Assembly: GCF_900186585.1 (NCBI RefSeq)
Contig: NZ_FYDD01000003.1
Location: forward strand, 992,001-1,056,000
DNA from: Massiliimalia timonensis
GTDB taxonomy: Bacteria; Bacillota; Clostridia; Oscillospirales; Ruminococcaceae
DNA: 64,000 nucleotides
Direction: 5' to 3'
This document shows positions 8,707 through 16,413 of the stretch, piece after piece (position 1 is the first letter of the stretch; each line of letters opens with the position of its first letter). Both the position numbers and the translations under genes were made by a program. The notes below the pieces were generated by a model. That model searched no databases and was not told the DNA's origin. It saw only the letters and a list, made by a program, of their open reading frames with translations.

Positions 8707-9587
8707 TACGCATCAACCTCCATTCTCTTGCCCAGATAGGTCTGTGTCAGTGCTATTGCCGCAACTACAACAAACAAAATAATGGCTTCGGCCTGCCCAA
8801 CTCCATATCTCTGTGAGTTGAAAGCCATCTGATATACATACATTGCAGCCATCTTAGTCGATTCATACGGTCCGCCGTTTGTCAACGAAAGGTTCAAGTC
8901 GTAAACCATAAAAGTACGGGTTACCGACAGGAACAGACAGATAACAAATGATGGAACCATCAATGGAATGGTAACATAACGGGTCACTTGGAAACCAGTA
9001 CATCCATCTATACTGGCCGCTTCAGTCAGATCCTTTGGAACGCCGACAAAGCCCGCCACATAAATCAGCATCATATACCCGGAATACTGCCATACTGTTA
9101 CAATGACAAATGCCCAAAATGCAGTAGTCGGGTCGGAAAGCCATGATTTTTCAAACAATGGGATCCCCAGTGTCTGTCCAATTACCGGCAGTGTTCTTGT
9201 GAATACAAACTCCCAGATAAACCCTAGTACGATACCGCCGATCAGGTTCGGGGTAAAAAATCCAGCCCGAAGGAAATTCTGCGCTTTCATTCCGCTGGTC
9301 AGCAAATATGCCAAAATAAACGCTACTATATTGATCATGATGACAGAAACAATTACATAACCCAATGTCAGCAGCAACGATTTCCAAAAGGCGCCATCCT
9401 GGAATACCGTAATATAATTTGCAAATCCCACCAGATTTTTATGGTTTCCAATGCCGCCCCAATCCGTAAAAGTCAGGTAAAGACCATAGATGAAGGGAAT
9501 TATAACGACTGCAATAAACCCCACCATCGCAGGGCCTGCAAACATCAAAAAGTGTTTTGTTTTGCCTAAAAATGTTTTCTCTTCCAT
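8706..9587 (-). CDS. Sugar ABC transporter permease (MsmF/MalF type)
   Basis: 293 residues from the ATG at 9587, which follows GAAAGGGGCC; the longer upstream frame lacks an RBS. There are six membrane helices, starting with FLMFAGPAMVGFIAVVIIPF. The EAA-type loop DLTEAASIDGCTGFQVTRYV lies near residue 190. It pairs with the MsmG-like permease to form the channel of a CUT1 oligosaccharide importer. The 226-nt gap to the upstream binding-protein gene contains a GC-rich hairpin that probably lowers permease expression relative to the binding protein. Confidence 0.94.
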   Translation of the reverse strand: MEEKTFLGKTKHFLMFAGPAMVGFIAVVIIPFIYGLYLTFTDWGGIGNHKNLVGFANYITVFQDGAFWKSLLLTLGYVIVSVIMINIVAFILAYLLTSGMKAQNFLRAGFFTPNLIGGIVLGFIWEFVFTRTLPVIGQTLGIPLFEKSWLSDPTTAFWAFVIVTVWQYSGYMMLIYVAGFVGVPKDLTEAASIDGCTGFQVTRYVTIPLMVPSFVICLFLSVTRTFMVYDLNLSLTNGGPYESTKMAAMYVYQMAFNSQRYGVGQAEAIILFVVVAAIALTQTYLGKRMEVDA

Positions 9588-9756
9588 AATAAGGCCCCTT
9601 TCCTTTCTTATGCCATTTCGCGGAAAACAAATATCCCGCCTAAGGCGTCCGCAAGGCAAAGCTTTGCCCTGCTGGTCACCGTTTAGACTAATCAAGCAGA
9701 AAAATTACAAACAGCCGGGGAAAGAGGTTTTATGCTGCCCCTTTTGTTTATAAATC

Positions 9757-9779
9757 TTCCCCCGGACGAGCCGGGGGAA
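9757..9779 (-). terminator. Intercistronic hairpin between binding-protein and permease genes
   Basis: TTCCCCCGG, loop ACGAG and CCGGGGGAA form a 9-bp GC-rich stem after the lipoprotein stop. No long T-run follows on the minus strand. Such hairpins in sugar ABC operons usually give partial termination or protect the upstream mRNA, so that the binding protein is made in excess. Confidence 0.65.
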
Positions 9780-9813
9780 AACAAAGTCATAGCGAATGAC
9801 ATTTCATTAAAAC

Positions 9814-11139
9814 TTAGTCGATTTTATCGACGTTCTTTGTCCAGTAGTCAACAACAGAAGAAGCCAATGCATCACGGTTGCCATCAGCCAGATATTTCTG
9901 CATTGCGCCACCTACAACAGTCAGGTGGTCACCAGGCGCACGGTTCCAAGTTGGATACATGGTGCCATCAGCAACGTGCTGTTTTACAGAAACGCTCAAT
10001 GGGTCGCTATTTTCCAGGGTGTTGTTGTTGAATGGAGAAACCAGGTTTGCTTTTTCTACCAAGAAAGATTTTCCTGCATCATCTTCTGCCAGCCAAGTCA
10101 GGAAGTCTTTTGCAGCCTGCTGTTCTGCTTCAGAAGCAGTGTTGTTGATGATGATCTGTTTTGTTGCCGTACCAGAAATCATGCTGTTTGCCTTATCATC
10201 AGCAGAAGTGTCCTGAACCAGTGGCATGATACCAAATTCAGCGCTTTCATCAGTTACATATTCGCTGATGTTTGGCCAAGCCCAGTTACCGTTGAACCAG
10301 AAAGCAATGGTTCCGTCTGCCATGTAGGAAGCGATCATGTCATAATCAGCAGAAAGCGGGTCATTTGCATAAATGTTGTACTTACGCAATGCGTCTACTG
10401 TATCCATAACAGAGTTGTAGCGTTCGTTAGTAGCAAAATCTTTGGTTCCGTCAACAATTTCGTGGATGAATGCAGAGGTTCCTTCCTCTGTGAAATCCTG
10501 CTGTTCATAAGCAAGAGTGAACAGGTGAGCGCCTAAAGACCAGTCTTCCTGAGCGATCGCTGCCGGGGATTTCATGCCGCCTGCTACCAGTTTATCACAC
10601 AAAGCGGTGAAATCAGCCAAAGAAGTGATCGATTTTGGATCAAAGGTTTCGCCGGTGACTTTTTCAATTGCAGTCTTGTTATAAACAATACCGCGGCCTT
10701 CGATGCAGAATGGGAAAGACGCAACTTTATCGCCTATAGAAATAGCCCAGTCAGTATCTTTCACCCAGCTTTCGCCAGACAGGTCAACCGCATATTGTTC
10801 ACCAAAATCATATACGTTGGTCGGGTCAAACATTGCCAATACAGTTTCGTTCCCTGCCGCATAAGCTTTCTGCATATAAGAATAGATCGTTTCGTCGCCG
10901 GTTACCTGCATCTCAAAGCCTTTTAAGCCAGCGATATCAGTATATTCTTCCTGCATTGCTTCCCATTGATCATAGATTTCAGATTTAATTCCAACGATCG
11001 AAAGAGTCACATCGCCGCTTCCCGTTTTTCCTGAATCTCCGGAAGCATTGTCTTTTCCGTCGTCAGAGCCGCATCCTGCGACAAGAGTTGCCGCCATAGC
11101 AGCCGCCAGCAATACGCTGAGAACTTTTTTGTTTTTCAT
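9814..11139 (-). CDS. Extracellular sugar-binding lipoprotein of the ABC importer (MsmE type)
   Basis: A 441-residue solute-binding protein. The signal peptide MKNKKVLSVLLAAAMAATL runs into the lipobox LVAGC (Cys ~23), so it is lipid-anchored outside the membrane. A Gly/Ser/Asp-rich linker follows, then a family 1 bacterial solute-binding fold with many Trp and Tyr residues in the cleft region (FWFNGNWAWPN, YPTWNRAPGDH). It lies between sucrose phosphorylase and the two permeases, which fits import of sucrose- or raffinose-type oligosaccharides. The exact sugar is an inference from neighbours. Confidence 0.93.
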   Translation of the reverse strand: MKNKKVLSVLLAAAMAATLVAGCGSDDGKDNASGDSGKTGSGDVTLSIVGIKSEIYDQWEAMQEEYTDIAGLKGFEMQVTGDETIYSYMQKAYAAGNETVLAMFDPTNVYDFGEQYAVDLSGESWVKDTDWAISIGDKVASFPFCIEGRGIVYNKTAIEKVTGETFDPKSITSLADFTALCDKLVAGGMKSPAAIAQEDWSLGAHLFTLAYEQQDFTEEGTSAFIHEIVDGTKDFATNERYNSVMDTVDALRKYNIYANDPLSADYDMIASYMADGTIAFWFNGNWAWPNISEYVTDESAEFGIMPLVQDTSADDKANSMISGTATKQIIINNTASEAEQQAAKDFLTWLAEDDAGKSFLVEKANLVSPFNNNTLENSDPLSVSVKQHVADGTMYPTWNRAPGDHLTVVGGAMQKYLADGNRDALASSVVDYWTKNVDKID

Positions 11140-11189
11140 AGCTATTCCTCCTAAAAATATTGGCCTTTGCTTTAAGTCTTTGCTTTATG

Positions 11190-11214
11190 TAATATGGGCT
11201 GTCGACCCATATTA
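11190..11214 (-). other. Intercistronic hairpin between sucrose phosphorylase and lipoprotein genes
   Basis: TAATATGGG and CCCATATTA pair across a short loop containing GTCGAC, in the 84-nt gap between the two genes. There is no T-run. It may be an mRNA processing or stability element. Confidence 0.4.
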
Positions 11215-11223
11215 TAAACACGA

Positions 11224-12651
11224 TCATTCTCCCTGTTCCGAACAAGTGATGGTGAACTCATGGGTCTTCAGGTCAGCTTCCAGAACGGCGGTTCCTTCTT
11301 TGCTGCTTCTTGTGATCCGAAGTACGTTTTCCCGTGGAAGTTCTGTTTTGCATTCACCCTCTACCGCAAATGCCGGATGGGTATTGCGGAATTCCATCAG
11401 CTCACGCAGATCATTTACGATCTTCCGGTTTGCAAAGTTTTCCGCAATTTCTTCTTTGGTGTAATAATGACGGTTGATATTTCTCCCCTCTTTGGTCGCT
11501 TCCAAAAGCTCCAAATCATTTTCGCCGGCCATTGCCCCAACATAATAAACCATCGGGATTCCCGGAGCAAAGAACTGAATTGCACGGGCCAGCAAATAAG
11601 CCTTGTCATTATTTCCAAGCGCCGAATAATAAGTACAGTTGATCTGATAAATATCCAGATTGTTGTACGCCTCTGTGTTATAGATGCGTTTTACATTGGC
11701 GCCTTTTGTGAACATGTTATTTTTCGTTTCTTCAATTTCTTCATCTGTCAGCAGGTCTTTTACGTCAACGATCCCGATCCCGTCGTGGGTATCTAAGGTC
11801 GTAAACTGATGCTTCGGACATTGGTCGATCCAGTTTTTCAAACGGTCGCCCCTGCCCGAATACAGTGCGTGCAGCACCAAAACCGGTAGTGCAAAATCAT
11901 ACACCCAAAAACCCTTTGCTGCAATCTTCATTTGGATAGAATAGTGTTCGTGGATCTCCGGAAGGATCGTGACGCCATAAGGTTTTACCGTATCTTCGAT
12001 CTCTTGCAGCAAATCCCACATTTCAGGTTCTACAAAGAAGCAGGAGGTGTCCGGCCGTTTTACCGCATAAGCAAATGCATCCAAACGGATGATAGAAGCT
12101 CCGTTTTTACACATATCGACTAATGTTTCACGAATAAACTCCCGGGTAACAGGGGTATCCACATTTAAATCAATTTGTTCTTCCCCAAAGGTACACCAAA
12201 TTTTTTCACTTGTTCCGTCCGCAAATTCTACATCTATATAAGGCGCGCGCGGTTTCCGCTTATAGATCTTGTCCACCTGCTCCTGAGTCGGTTCCCCGTT
12301 TTCCCAAAAGTCTTTATAGCGGATAAATAGATCCTTGTATTTAGATGCATCTTTCTTTTGCTGGAAATCCTTGAAATATTCGGACTGTTTGGAAATATGG
12401 TTCACCATAAAGTCAAACATCAGATAATAGTCTTTGCTGAGTTCACGGACCTGTTCCATCGTTCCTAAATTTTCATCGGTCACATCATAACGAAGCGGCG
12501 CGAACCCGCGGTCGCCCGACGAAGGAAAGAACGGCAGGATGTGAACTCCTCCAAACGCCTTAGAAAAATAGGTATCTAAAACCTCTTTCAGTTCCCCCAA
12601 ATTCTTCCCCAAACTGTCCGCATAGGTGATCAGCATGATTTTATTTTTCAT
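11224..12651 (-). CDS. gtfA: Sucrose phosphorylase (GH13 subfamily 18)
   Basis: This 475-residue cytoplasmic enzyme converts sucrose and phosphate to glucose-1-phosphate and fructose. It starts with the family hallmark MLITYADSLGKNL and carries FFPSSGDRGFAPLRYD. Catalytic residues fit the characterised enzymes well: nucleophile Asp191 (IIRLDAFAY), acid/base Glu232 (ILPEIHEH) and stabiliser Asp290 (TTLDTHDGIG). Region I His85 (MVNHIS) is intact, unlike in the GH13 gene at 3739. A strong AAAGGAGG site precedes the ATG. It is the first gene of the operon, downstream of a consensus promoter with a LacI-like operator and a structured leader. Specificity for sucrose rather than glucosylglycerate or sucrose-6-phosphate is inferred from similarity to streptococcal GtfA. 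Confidence 0.93.
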   Translation of the reverse strand: MKNKIMLITYADSLGKNLGELKEVLDTYFSKAFGGVHILPFFPSSGDRGFAPLRYDVTDENLGTMEQVRELSKDYYLMFDFMVNHISKQSEYFKDFQQKKDASKYKDLFIRYKDFWENGEPTQEQVDKIYKRKPRAPYIDVEFADGTSEKIWCTFGEEQIDLNVDTPVTREFIRETLVDMCKNGASIIRLDAFAYAVKRPDTSCFFVEPEMWDLLQEIEDTVKPYGVTILPEIHEHYSIQMKIAAKGFWVYDFALPVLVLHALYSGRGDRLKNWIDQCPKHQFTTLDTHDGIGIVDVKDLLTDEEIEETKNNMFTKGANVKRIYNTEAYNNLDIYQINCTYYSALGNNDKAYLLARAIQFFAPGIPMVYYVGAMAGENDLELLEATKEGRNINRHYYTKEEIAENFANRKIVNDLRELMEFRNTHPAFAVEGECKTELPRENVLRITRSSKEGTAVLEADLKTHEFTITCSEQGE

Positions 12652-12718
12652 GGAACGCCTCCTTTATCCGCCACAGCAGTATAATCGCTGATTTTTCGAG
12701 CATGCTAAAATAATCTTT

Positions 12719-12757
12719 AAAAAGCGCCTGTTTTGCGCCTAAAATAGGCGCTTTTTT
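12719..12757 (-). promoter_or_regulatory. Leader with two competing hairpins (possible attenuator) before gtfA
   Basis: On the minus strand the leader has AAAAAAGCGCCT, then AGGCGC, then a second AGGCGC followed by TTTTT. The first segment can pair with either copy. Pairing with the second gives an 11-bp stem that includes the U-run, like an intrinsic terminator. Pairing with the first gives a shorter hairpin. It lies about 35-75 nt downstream of the predicted transcription start. It may instead be a plain terminator for read-through from upstream. Confidence 0.5.
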
Positions 12758-12798
12758 ATGCACGAAAAAGTAGTATTTCTCTTGTAATTTATGTACAT

Positions 12799-12827
12799 AT
12801 TATATAATCTATCGTTTAACATGTCAA
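12799..12827 (-). promoter_or_regulatory. Consensus sigma-A promoter of the gtfA-msm operon
   Basis: Perfect TTGACA (12822-12827) and perfect TATAAT (12799-12804) with a 17-bp spacer, on the minus strand about 150 bp upstream of gtfA. Such a strong promoter normally needs repression, which fits the overlapping operator. Confidence 0.85.
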
Positions 12828-12837
12828 TCGGTTGATA
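12822..12837. promoter_or_regulatory. LacI-type operator candidate overlapping the -35 box
   Basis: TATCAACCGATTGACA contains the near-palindrome TCAACCGATTGA with a central CG, typical of LacI/GalR operators. It covers the -35 hexamer of the gtfA promoter. The ten bases ATGTCAATCG recur at 13029-13038, about 208 bp upstream, possibly a second half-site for looping. The likely ligand protein is the regulator at 6649-7641. Confidence 0.55.
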
Positions 12838-13102
12838 TAAATAAAGTTTGCAATTCTATTTTTTGCACAATATTTACACACATATTTTTTGCATTATTCA
12901 CAACATATTATTACTTTACCCATGAATTTTTACAGTTTTTATAAACCCAATATAGTTATAATGAATATTTTTTTCAACATTTAAAATGCAATTTTTACGT
13001 CAATACTTCAAAAAACAGGAGTATCTATATGTCAATCGAATAACACAATTTAACACAAAGTCTTGATTTTCAAAGTAAAAGCCCTTCTATGATCCCAGCA
13101 AT
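12838..13102. other. AT-rich intergenic stretch, no gene seen
   Basis: Together with 12652-12837 this makes a 499-bp gap. The upstream half is strongly AT-rich, with runs of T and A and several TTTACA-like hexamers, and holds the second ATGTCAATCG copy at 13029. It may contain upstream activating or catabolite-control sites, but I see no clear cre box and no coding frame with an RBS. Confidence 0.5.
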
Positions 13103-13132
13103 AAGCCCCACAGAATTTGATCTGTGGGGCTT
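13103..13132 (-). terminator. Terminator of the collagen-like gene
   Basis: AAGCCCCACAGA and TCTGTGGGGCTT form a perfect 12-bp stem 18 bases after the stop codon at 13151. The run after the stem is short (TTATTG), so termination may be moderate. Confidence 0.75.
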
Positions 13133-13150
13133 CTCTCTTCTCAAGCTGTT

Positions 13151-13939
13151 TTAGGCCTGCAATTTTACGACCGAAACCGTAGCAGCGCCTTCTACGCTCA
13201 TTGCATTACTATTATAAGTCAAAGTAAAATTTGTATCAGACGGCACAGAAATAATGATCGTATTGGACCCGCCAACAGTAGAAGCCTCTGACGTACGGGA
13301 ATAGATCCCCAATTCAAGATGTGGTGCACCATTGTAAGAAGGGGTGACCTGCATGAATCCAGCCGACCGTAAATAGACTGAAACATGATATGAAACAAGA
13401 TAGTAGCCAGGCTTTAAAGTAATTTGGGTCCCATTGGCCAAAGCAATCTGTCCTGTGGGATCTTCTGTAATCACACTTAAAGGGATTTGAGCGCCATCTG
13501 CAAATATCATAGCGTAATTAAAATAAGAGGCAAAGGAAGAGGGTGGGACAACTCCCCCCGGCCCTTGCGCTCCTGTCGGGCCTGTCGCACCAGTATTCCC
13601 GACTGGCCCTTGCAGTCCGGTCGGGCCTGTCGCACCGGTATTCCCGGCTGGTCCTTGTGGTCCGGTCGGGCCTGTCGCACCAGTATCCCCGGCTGGCCCT
13701 TGCGGTCCGGTTGGGCCTGTCGCACCAGTATCCCCGGCTGGCCCTTGCGGTCCGGTTGGGCCTGTCGCACCAGTATCCCCGGCTGGCCCTTGCGGTCCGG
13801 TTGGGCCTGTCACACCAGTATCCCCGGCTGGTCCTTGTGGTCCGGTCGGGCCTGTCGCACTAACAAAGCCACAGCAAGGGGGGCACGGGAAAACCAAACG
13901 GTATTTTCGGCAATATTCCGGTTTTTCTGAATATGGCAT
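13151..13939 (-). CDS. Collagen-like Gly-X-Thr repeat surface protein (BclA/exosporium type)
   Basis: A 262-residue protein with three parts. The N-terminal part (~1-28) is Cys/Pro-rich (FPCPPCCGF). The collagen-like region (~29-130) is built of six full 15-residue units [15 protein letters not shown] plus a partial one. The C-terminal beta-rich domain (~135-262) resembles the trimeric BclA/C1q-like heads. There is no signal peptide, as is usual for spore-surface collagen-like proteins. Such proteins form hair-like projections on spores. The 45-bp DNA repeats are nearly identical in the middle units, so copy number may vary between strains. Location on the spore is inferred from family and from the adjacent sporulation genes. 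Confidence 0.88.
   Translation of the reverse strand: MPYSEKPEYCRKYRLVFPCPPCCGFVSATGPTGPQGPAGDTGVTGPTGPQGPAGDTGATGPTGPQGPAGDTGATGPTGPQGPAGDTGATGPTGPQGPAGNTGATGPTGLQGPVGNTGATGPTGAQGPGGVVPPSSFASYFNYAMIFADGAQIPLSVITEDPTGQIALANGTQITLKPGYYLVSYHVSVYLRSAGFMQVTPSYNGAPHLELGIYSRTSEASTVGGSNTIIISVPSDTNFTLTYNSNAMSVEGAATVSVVKLQA
13583..13852 (-). repeat. Six tandem 45-bp repeats coding for the collagen-like region
   Basis: Each unit codes for [15 protein letters not shown] or a close variant. The middle units are almost identical at the DNA level, while the 3' units have diverged ([11 protein letters not shown]). This suggests recent expansion by slippage or unequal crossing-over. Confidence 0.88.
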
Positions 13940-14388
13940 AGACCTGATTACACCCCCTCAATTTTTATCAAACTGATCCATTCTATGAAATTTGGATAAA
14001 AACAGTGAATAGTAACAAAAAGTGAAGCCTACTAAACAACCCGGAGCTTATGACATTGATCAGGATCGCGATTTTACATCACATCCATTTCACCCCAACT
14101 TACACCAGCATGATATGCCCGCTCTTAAAAGGGCAGAAAATAAGGTATCAAATCAAAAATATCTTACATTTAATTGAAGAAAAGTGAACAAAGAAAAAAA
14201 CCGGCAGGGTGTTGAAACTCTACCGGGTTATTTTTTATATACCGACCTGCTCTTGTAAACCATTTGACATATAGCAAAGTACGAGAAAATCCGAACAAAA
14301 AAGAATTGAAAACGGAATTTTTACCCTCCCCATGATCTCACCATAAACACCAAACAAAGACCAAAACTACAATTTCGGTTACAGGCGC
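13940..14388. other. Gene-free stretch upstream of the collagen-like gene
   Basis: This roughly 450-bp gap holds the GAGGGGG ribosome site of the collagen-like gene close to its start, and a terminator-like hairpin at 14199-14239. No coding frame with a credible start was found on either strand. Its promoter is not obvious; a sporulation sigma factor with a degenerate consensus is possible. Confidence 0.5.
14199..14239 (+). terminator. Terminator-like hairpin with T-run on the plus strand
   Basis: AACCGGCAGGGT and ACTCTACCGGGTT pair with one bulge and mismatch and are followed by ATTTTTTATA on the plus strand. No plus-strand gene is seen upstream, so it may end an unrecognised small transcript or be a relic. 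Confidence 0.45.
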
Positions 14389-14432
14389 AAAAAAAGAAAA
14401 GCCCATAAAGCGCATGGCTAAAGGCTTTTCTT
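14389..14432 (-). terminator. Terminator downstream of tRNA-Thr
   Basis: On the minus strand AAAGAAAAGCC and GGCTTTTCTTTTTTT form an 11-bp stem ending in a T-run, directly after the encoded CCA of the tRNA. Confidence 0.85.
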
Positions 14433-14508
14433 TGGAGCTGGTGGCGTGACTCGAACACGTGACCTGCGCATTACGAATGCGCTGCTCTACCAACTGAGCT
14501 ACACCAGC
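14433..14508 (-). tRNA. tRNA-Thr (anticodon CGT)
   Basis: A full cloverleaf reads on the minus strand. The acceptor GCTGGTG pairs with CACCAGC, discriminator T is followed by an encoded CCA, the D-arm is AGCTCAGTTGGTAGAGC, and the T-arm carries TTCGAGT. The anticodon stem and loop is CGCAT-TCGTAATGCG with anticodon CGT, reading ACG. It is transcribed alone with its own terminator. Confidence 0.96.
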
Positions 14509-14583
14509 ATAGGTTTGCAACGCATATAATTATACAGGAAAAAGGCTCGTTCGTCAAGTATAAAATCTCAACTTTCCTCACGT

Positions 14584-15297
14584 TCAGATCACACTTTCTA
14601 ATTCCTGCTTTAAGTGTCGGATGATACGCTTTTCCAACCGGGAAATATAAGACTGGGAGATCCCGATCAAGTCCGCTACCTCTTTTTGCGTCATCTCTTT
14701 ACCACCTTGCAGGCCAAATCGCATCTCCATGATCTGCCGTTCCCGGTCATCCAGCTTTGAAATACAGTTTTTCAGCAGATCCTTTTCTACTTCCAGTTCA
14801 ATGTCCCGGTTGATGCTGTCATTATCCGTGCCCAAAATATCCGAAAGCAGCAGTTCATTCCCATCCCAGTCGATATTTAACGGCTCGTCGATCGAAATAT
14901 CGTTTTTGCATTGCGTATTCTTTCTTAAATACATCAGAATCTCATTTTCAATACAGCGGGAGGCATAGGTGGCCAGCTTAATATTTTTTTCCGGTGAAAA
15001 AGTATTTACCGCCTTGATCAGCCCGATCGTTCCAATCGAGATCAGGTCCTCGACATTGATCCCTGTAGATTCAAATTTTTTTGCGATATATACGACCAAC
15101 CTTAAATTATGTACGATCAGCATATCCTTTGCATACTGTGGCTGGGTCTGTAATTTTTCAAAAATCGCCTGTTCTTCTTCCCTCCCAAGCGGAGCCGGCA
15201 GGGTTTGCGGGCCATTGATATAATGGATCCAGCCCTTCGCGTATAATTTCAATAGTACCTGGTCTATCTTTTTATAAATTGTTTGGAATATCTGCAT
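14584..15297 (-). CDS. sigE: Sporulation sigma factor SigE (pro-sigma-E)
   Basis: This 237-residue sigma-70 family protein is the mother-cell regulator made as an inactive precursor. The N-terminal ~27 residues form the amphipathic pro-sequence. The region [21 protein letters not shown] through [14 protein letters not shown] is the sigma-2 core, and [16 protein letters not shown] is the sigma-4 helix-turn-helix. Processing would occur in the YINGPQTLP region, as in Bacillus SigE. It lies 18 bp downstream of spoIIGA, whose product activates it, the conserved spoIIG operon order. The usual downstream neighbour sigG is not present; the tRNA-Thr follows instead. Confidence 0.97.
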   Translation of the reverse strand: MQIFQTIYKKIDQVLLKLYAKGWIHYINGPQTLPAPLGREEEQAIFEKLQTQPQYAKDMLIVHNLRLVVYIAKKFESTGINVEDLISIGTIGLIKAVNTFSPEKNIKLATYASRCIENEILMYLRKNTQCKNDISIDEPLNIDWDGNELLLSDILGTDNDSINRDIELEVEKDLLKNCISKLDDRERQIMEMRFGLQGGKEMTQKEVADLIGISQSYISRLEKRIIRHLKQELESVI

Positions 15298-15315
15298 TCT
15301 ATCTCAAGCCTTTCT

Positions 15316-16182
15316 TTATGTATTTTCTAATAATGATGTTCCGACCAGCATAGAAAAATCCCCGTCAGAAAGCGGCTGGTCGGTAAAGCCGACGATCGCC
15401 TGCACTTCTTTGGAAGCATGTTCCTGCTCTATCCAGATATGATCGGGTTTTAATCCCACAAGTGTTCCTGTTCCGGTCACTGCATTCATCGGCAGGACTC
15501 TTACCTTAGCCTTCCACTGTTCCCCCTGAATCTCTTCTACTTTGTGCTGCTGGAGCGCAAAATAAACCTCGTCAGGCAAACAGCCCTTTAACGCCTTCAA
15601 TTCGCAAACTACCACCGGCAGTCCGCTCATAATATCCTGAAGCTGGTTCCCCGTGTCTACAAACGCCCGCACCATAGCTTCCCTCCCGCCATAATCCAGC
15701 CGGACAAAAAGCATCTGACCTTCTTTTGGGGTTCGGTGCAAAAAGTGCTCTGCTAGGCACAAAACAAGGTAAACCACAACAGTGGATATCACCAGTATTG
15801 CCGCGGAAATATTGAAATAAGCCACACCGTTGCGATAGCTCATCCCTGCCGGCGTGATAAAAAACCAAAGGGCCGACATAGCTCCCGCATACACAAAACT
15901 GACCAGATAAAAAGACGCTGTTTGTTTGAGAAACCATTTCCAGTTTTCAAATCCAAACACGATCAAAACCAATACAACAGAGATCAAAAGCTTTTCCAGC
16001 AGTAAAAACACACCAGGCATAGGCGGAAGAAAAATCACCAGTGCGCTCAGCCCGCCAAATATGGCGCCGCAGGCGGTCCTCCACTTTTTTGCTTTCCTAT
16101 GTAATAAAAAACCTGACGACAGCAATAAAAAATATGTGACAAAAATATTGATAAACACCAAAACATCCAGATAAATCACCAT
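15316..16182 (-). CDS. spoIIGA: Sigma-E processing peptidase SpoIIGA
   Basis: This 288-residue polytopic membrane protease cleaves pro-sigma-E at the septum. The N-terminal half (~1-145) has five hydrophobic helices (VLVFINIFVTYFLLLSSGFL first). The cytoplasmic C-terminal half holds the aspartic-protease signature AFVDTGNQL with Asp176, and a second conserved segment LPMNAVTGTGTLVGLKP. Length matches the family (~290-310). It is the first gene of the spoIIG operon, with sigE 18 bp downstream. A Spo0A-type promoter with a long spacer lies upstream. Confidence 0.96.
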   Translation of the reverse strand: MVIYLDVLVFINIFVTYFLLLSSGFLLHRKAKKWRTACGAIFGGLSALVIFLPPMPGVFLLLEKLLISVVLVLIVFGFENWKWFLKQTASFYLVSFVYAGAMSALWFFITPAGMSYRNGVAYFNISAAILVISTVVVYLVLCLAEHFLHRTPKEGQMLFVRLDYGGREAMVRAFVDTGNQLQDIMSGLPVVVCELKALKGCLPDEVYFALQQHKVEEIQGEQWKAKVRVLPMNAVTGTGTLVGLKPDHIWIEQEHASKEVQAIVGFTDQPLSDGDFSMLVGTSLLENT

Positions 16183-16216
16183 GTCGGTTCTGTCCTCTAT
16201 TCCAAAATCTATCCTT

Positions 16217-16249
16217 ATTTTATCCCTATGTGGCGAAAAAAAATGTCAA
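16217..16249 (-). promoter_or_regulatory. Spo0A-dependent-type promoter of spoIIGA-sigE
   Basis: On the minus strand TTTGACA, one base from the 0A-box form TTCGACA, lies 21 bp from TAAAAT. The B. subtilis spoIIG promoter is known for an over-long spacer of 22 bp with Spo0A bound over the -35 region, and this layout is the same. The prediction rests on spacing and box similarity only. Confidence 0.55.
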
Positions 16250-16413
16250 AGTCAGGGGGGCAATATCAGGTTTTTATCCTTTCAAATTCTTTTCTTTTAC
16301 AAATTTTACCTGTTTTATACACAAAAACTAATTTTTGTTTTTATCTTTCCTCATCATTTAGGGTATGATATAGTAGAAATATTATCGTTATTTAAAAAGG
16401 AGATCCCTTTCCT

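Noticed and set aside
13555..13860. CRISPR-like regular repeats
   Set aside because: Repeats are back to back with no spacers and code for a collagen motif, so this is not an array.
13487..13930. Plus-strand and alternate-frame repeat-rich ORFs over the collagen-like gene
   Set aside because: They are shadows of the 45-bp repeats; only the Gly-X-Thr frame gives a sensible protein.
14338..14520. 60-codon minus-strand ORF
   Set aside because: It overlaps the tRNA-Thr and its terminator; the tRNA explains the sequence.
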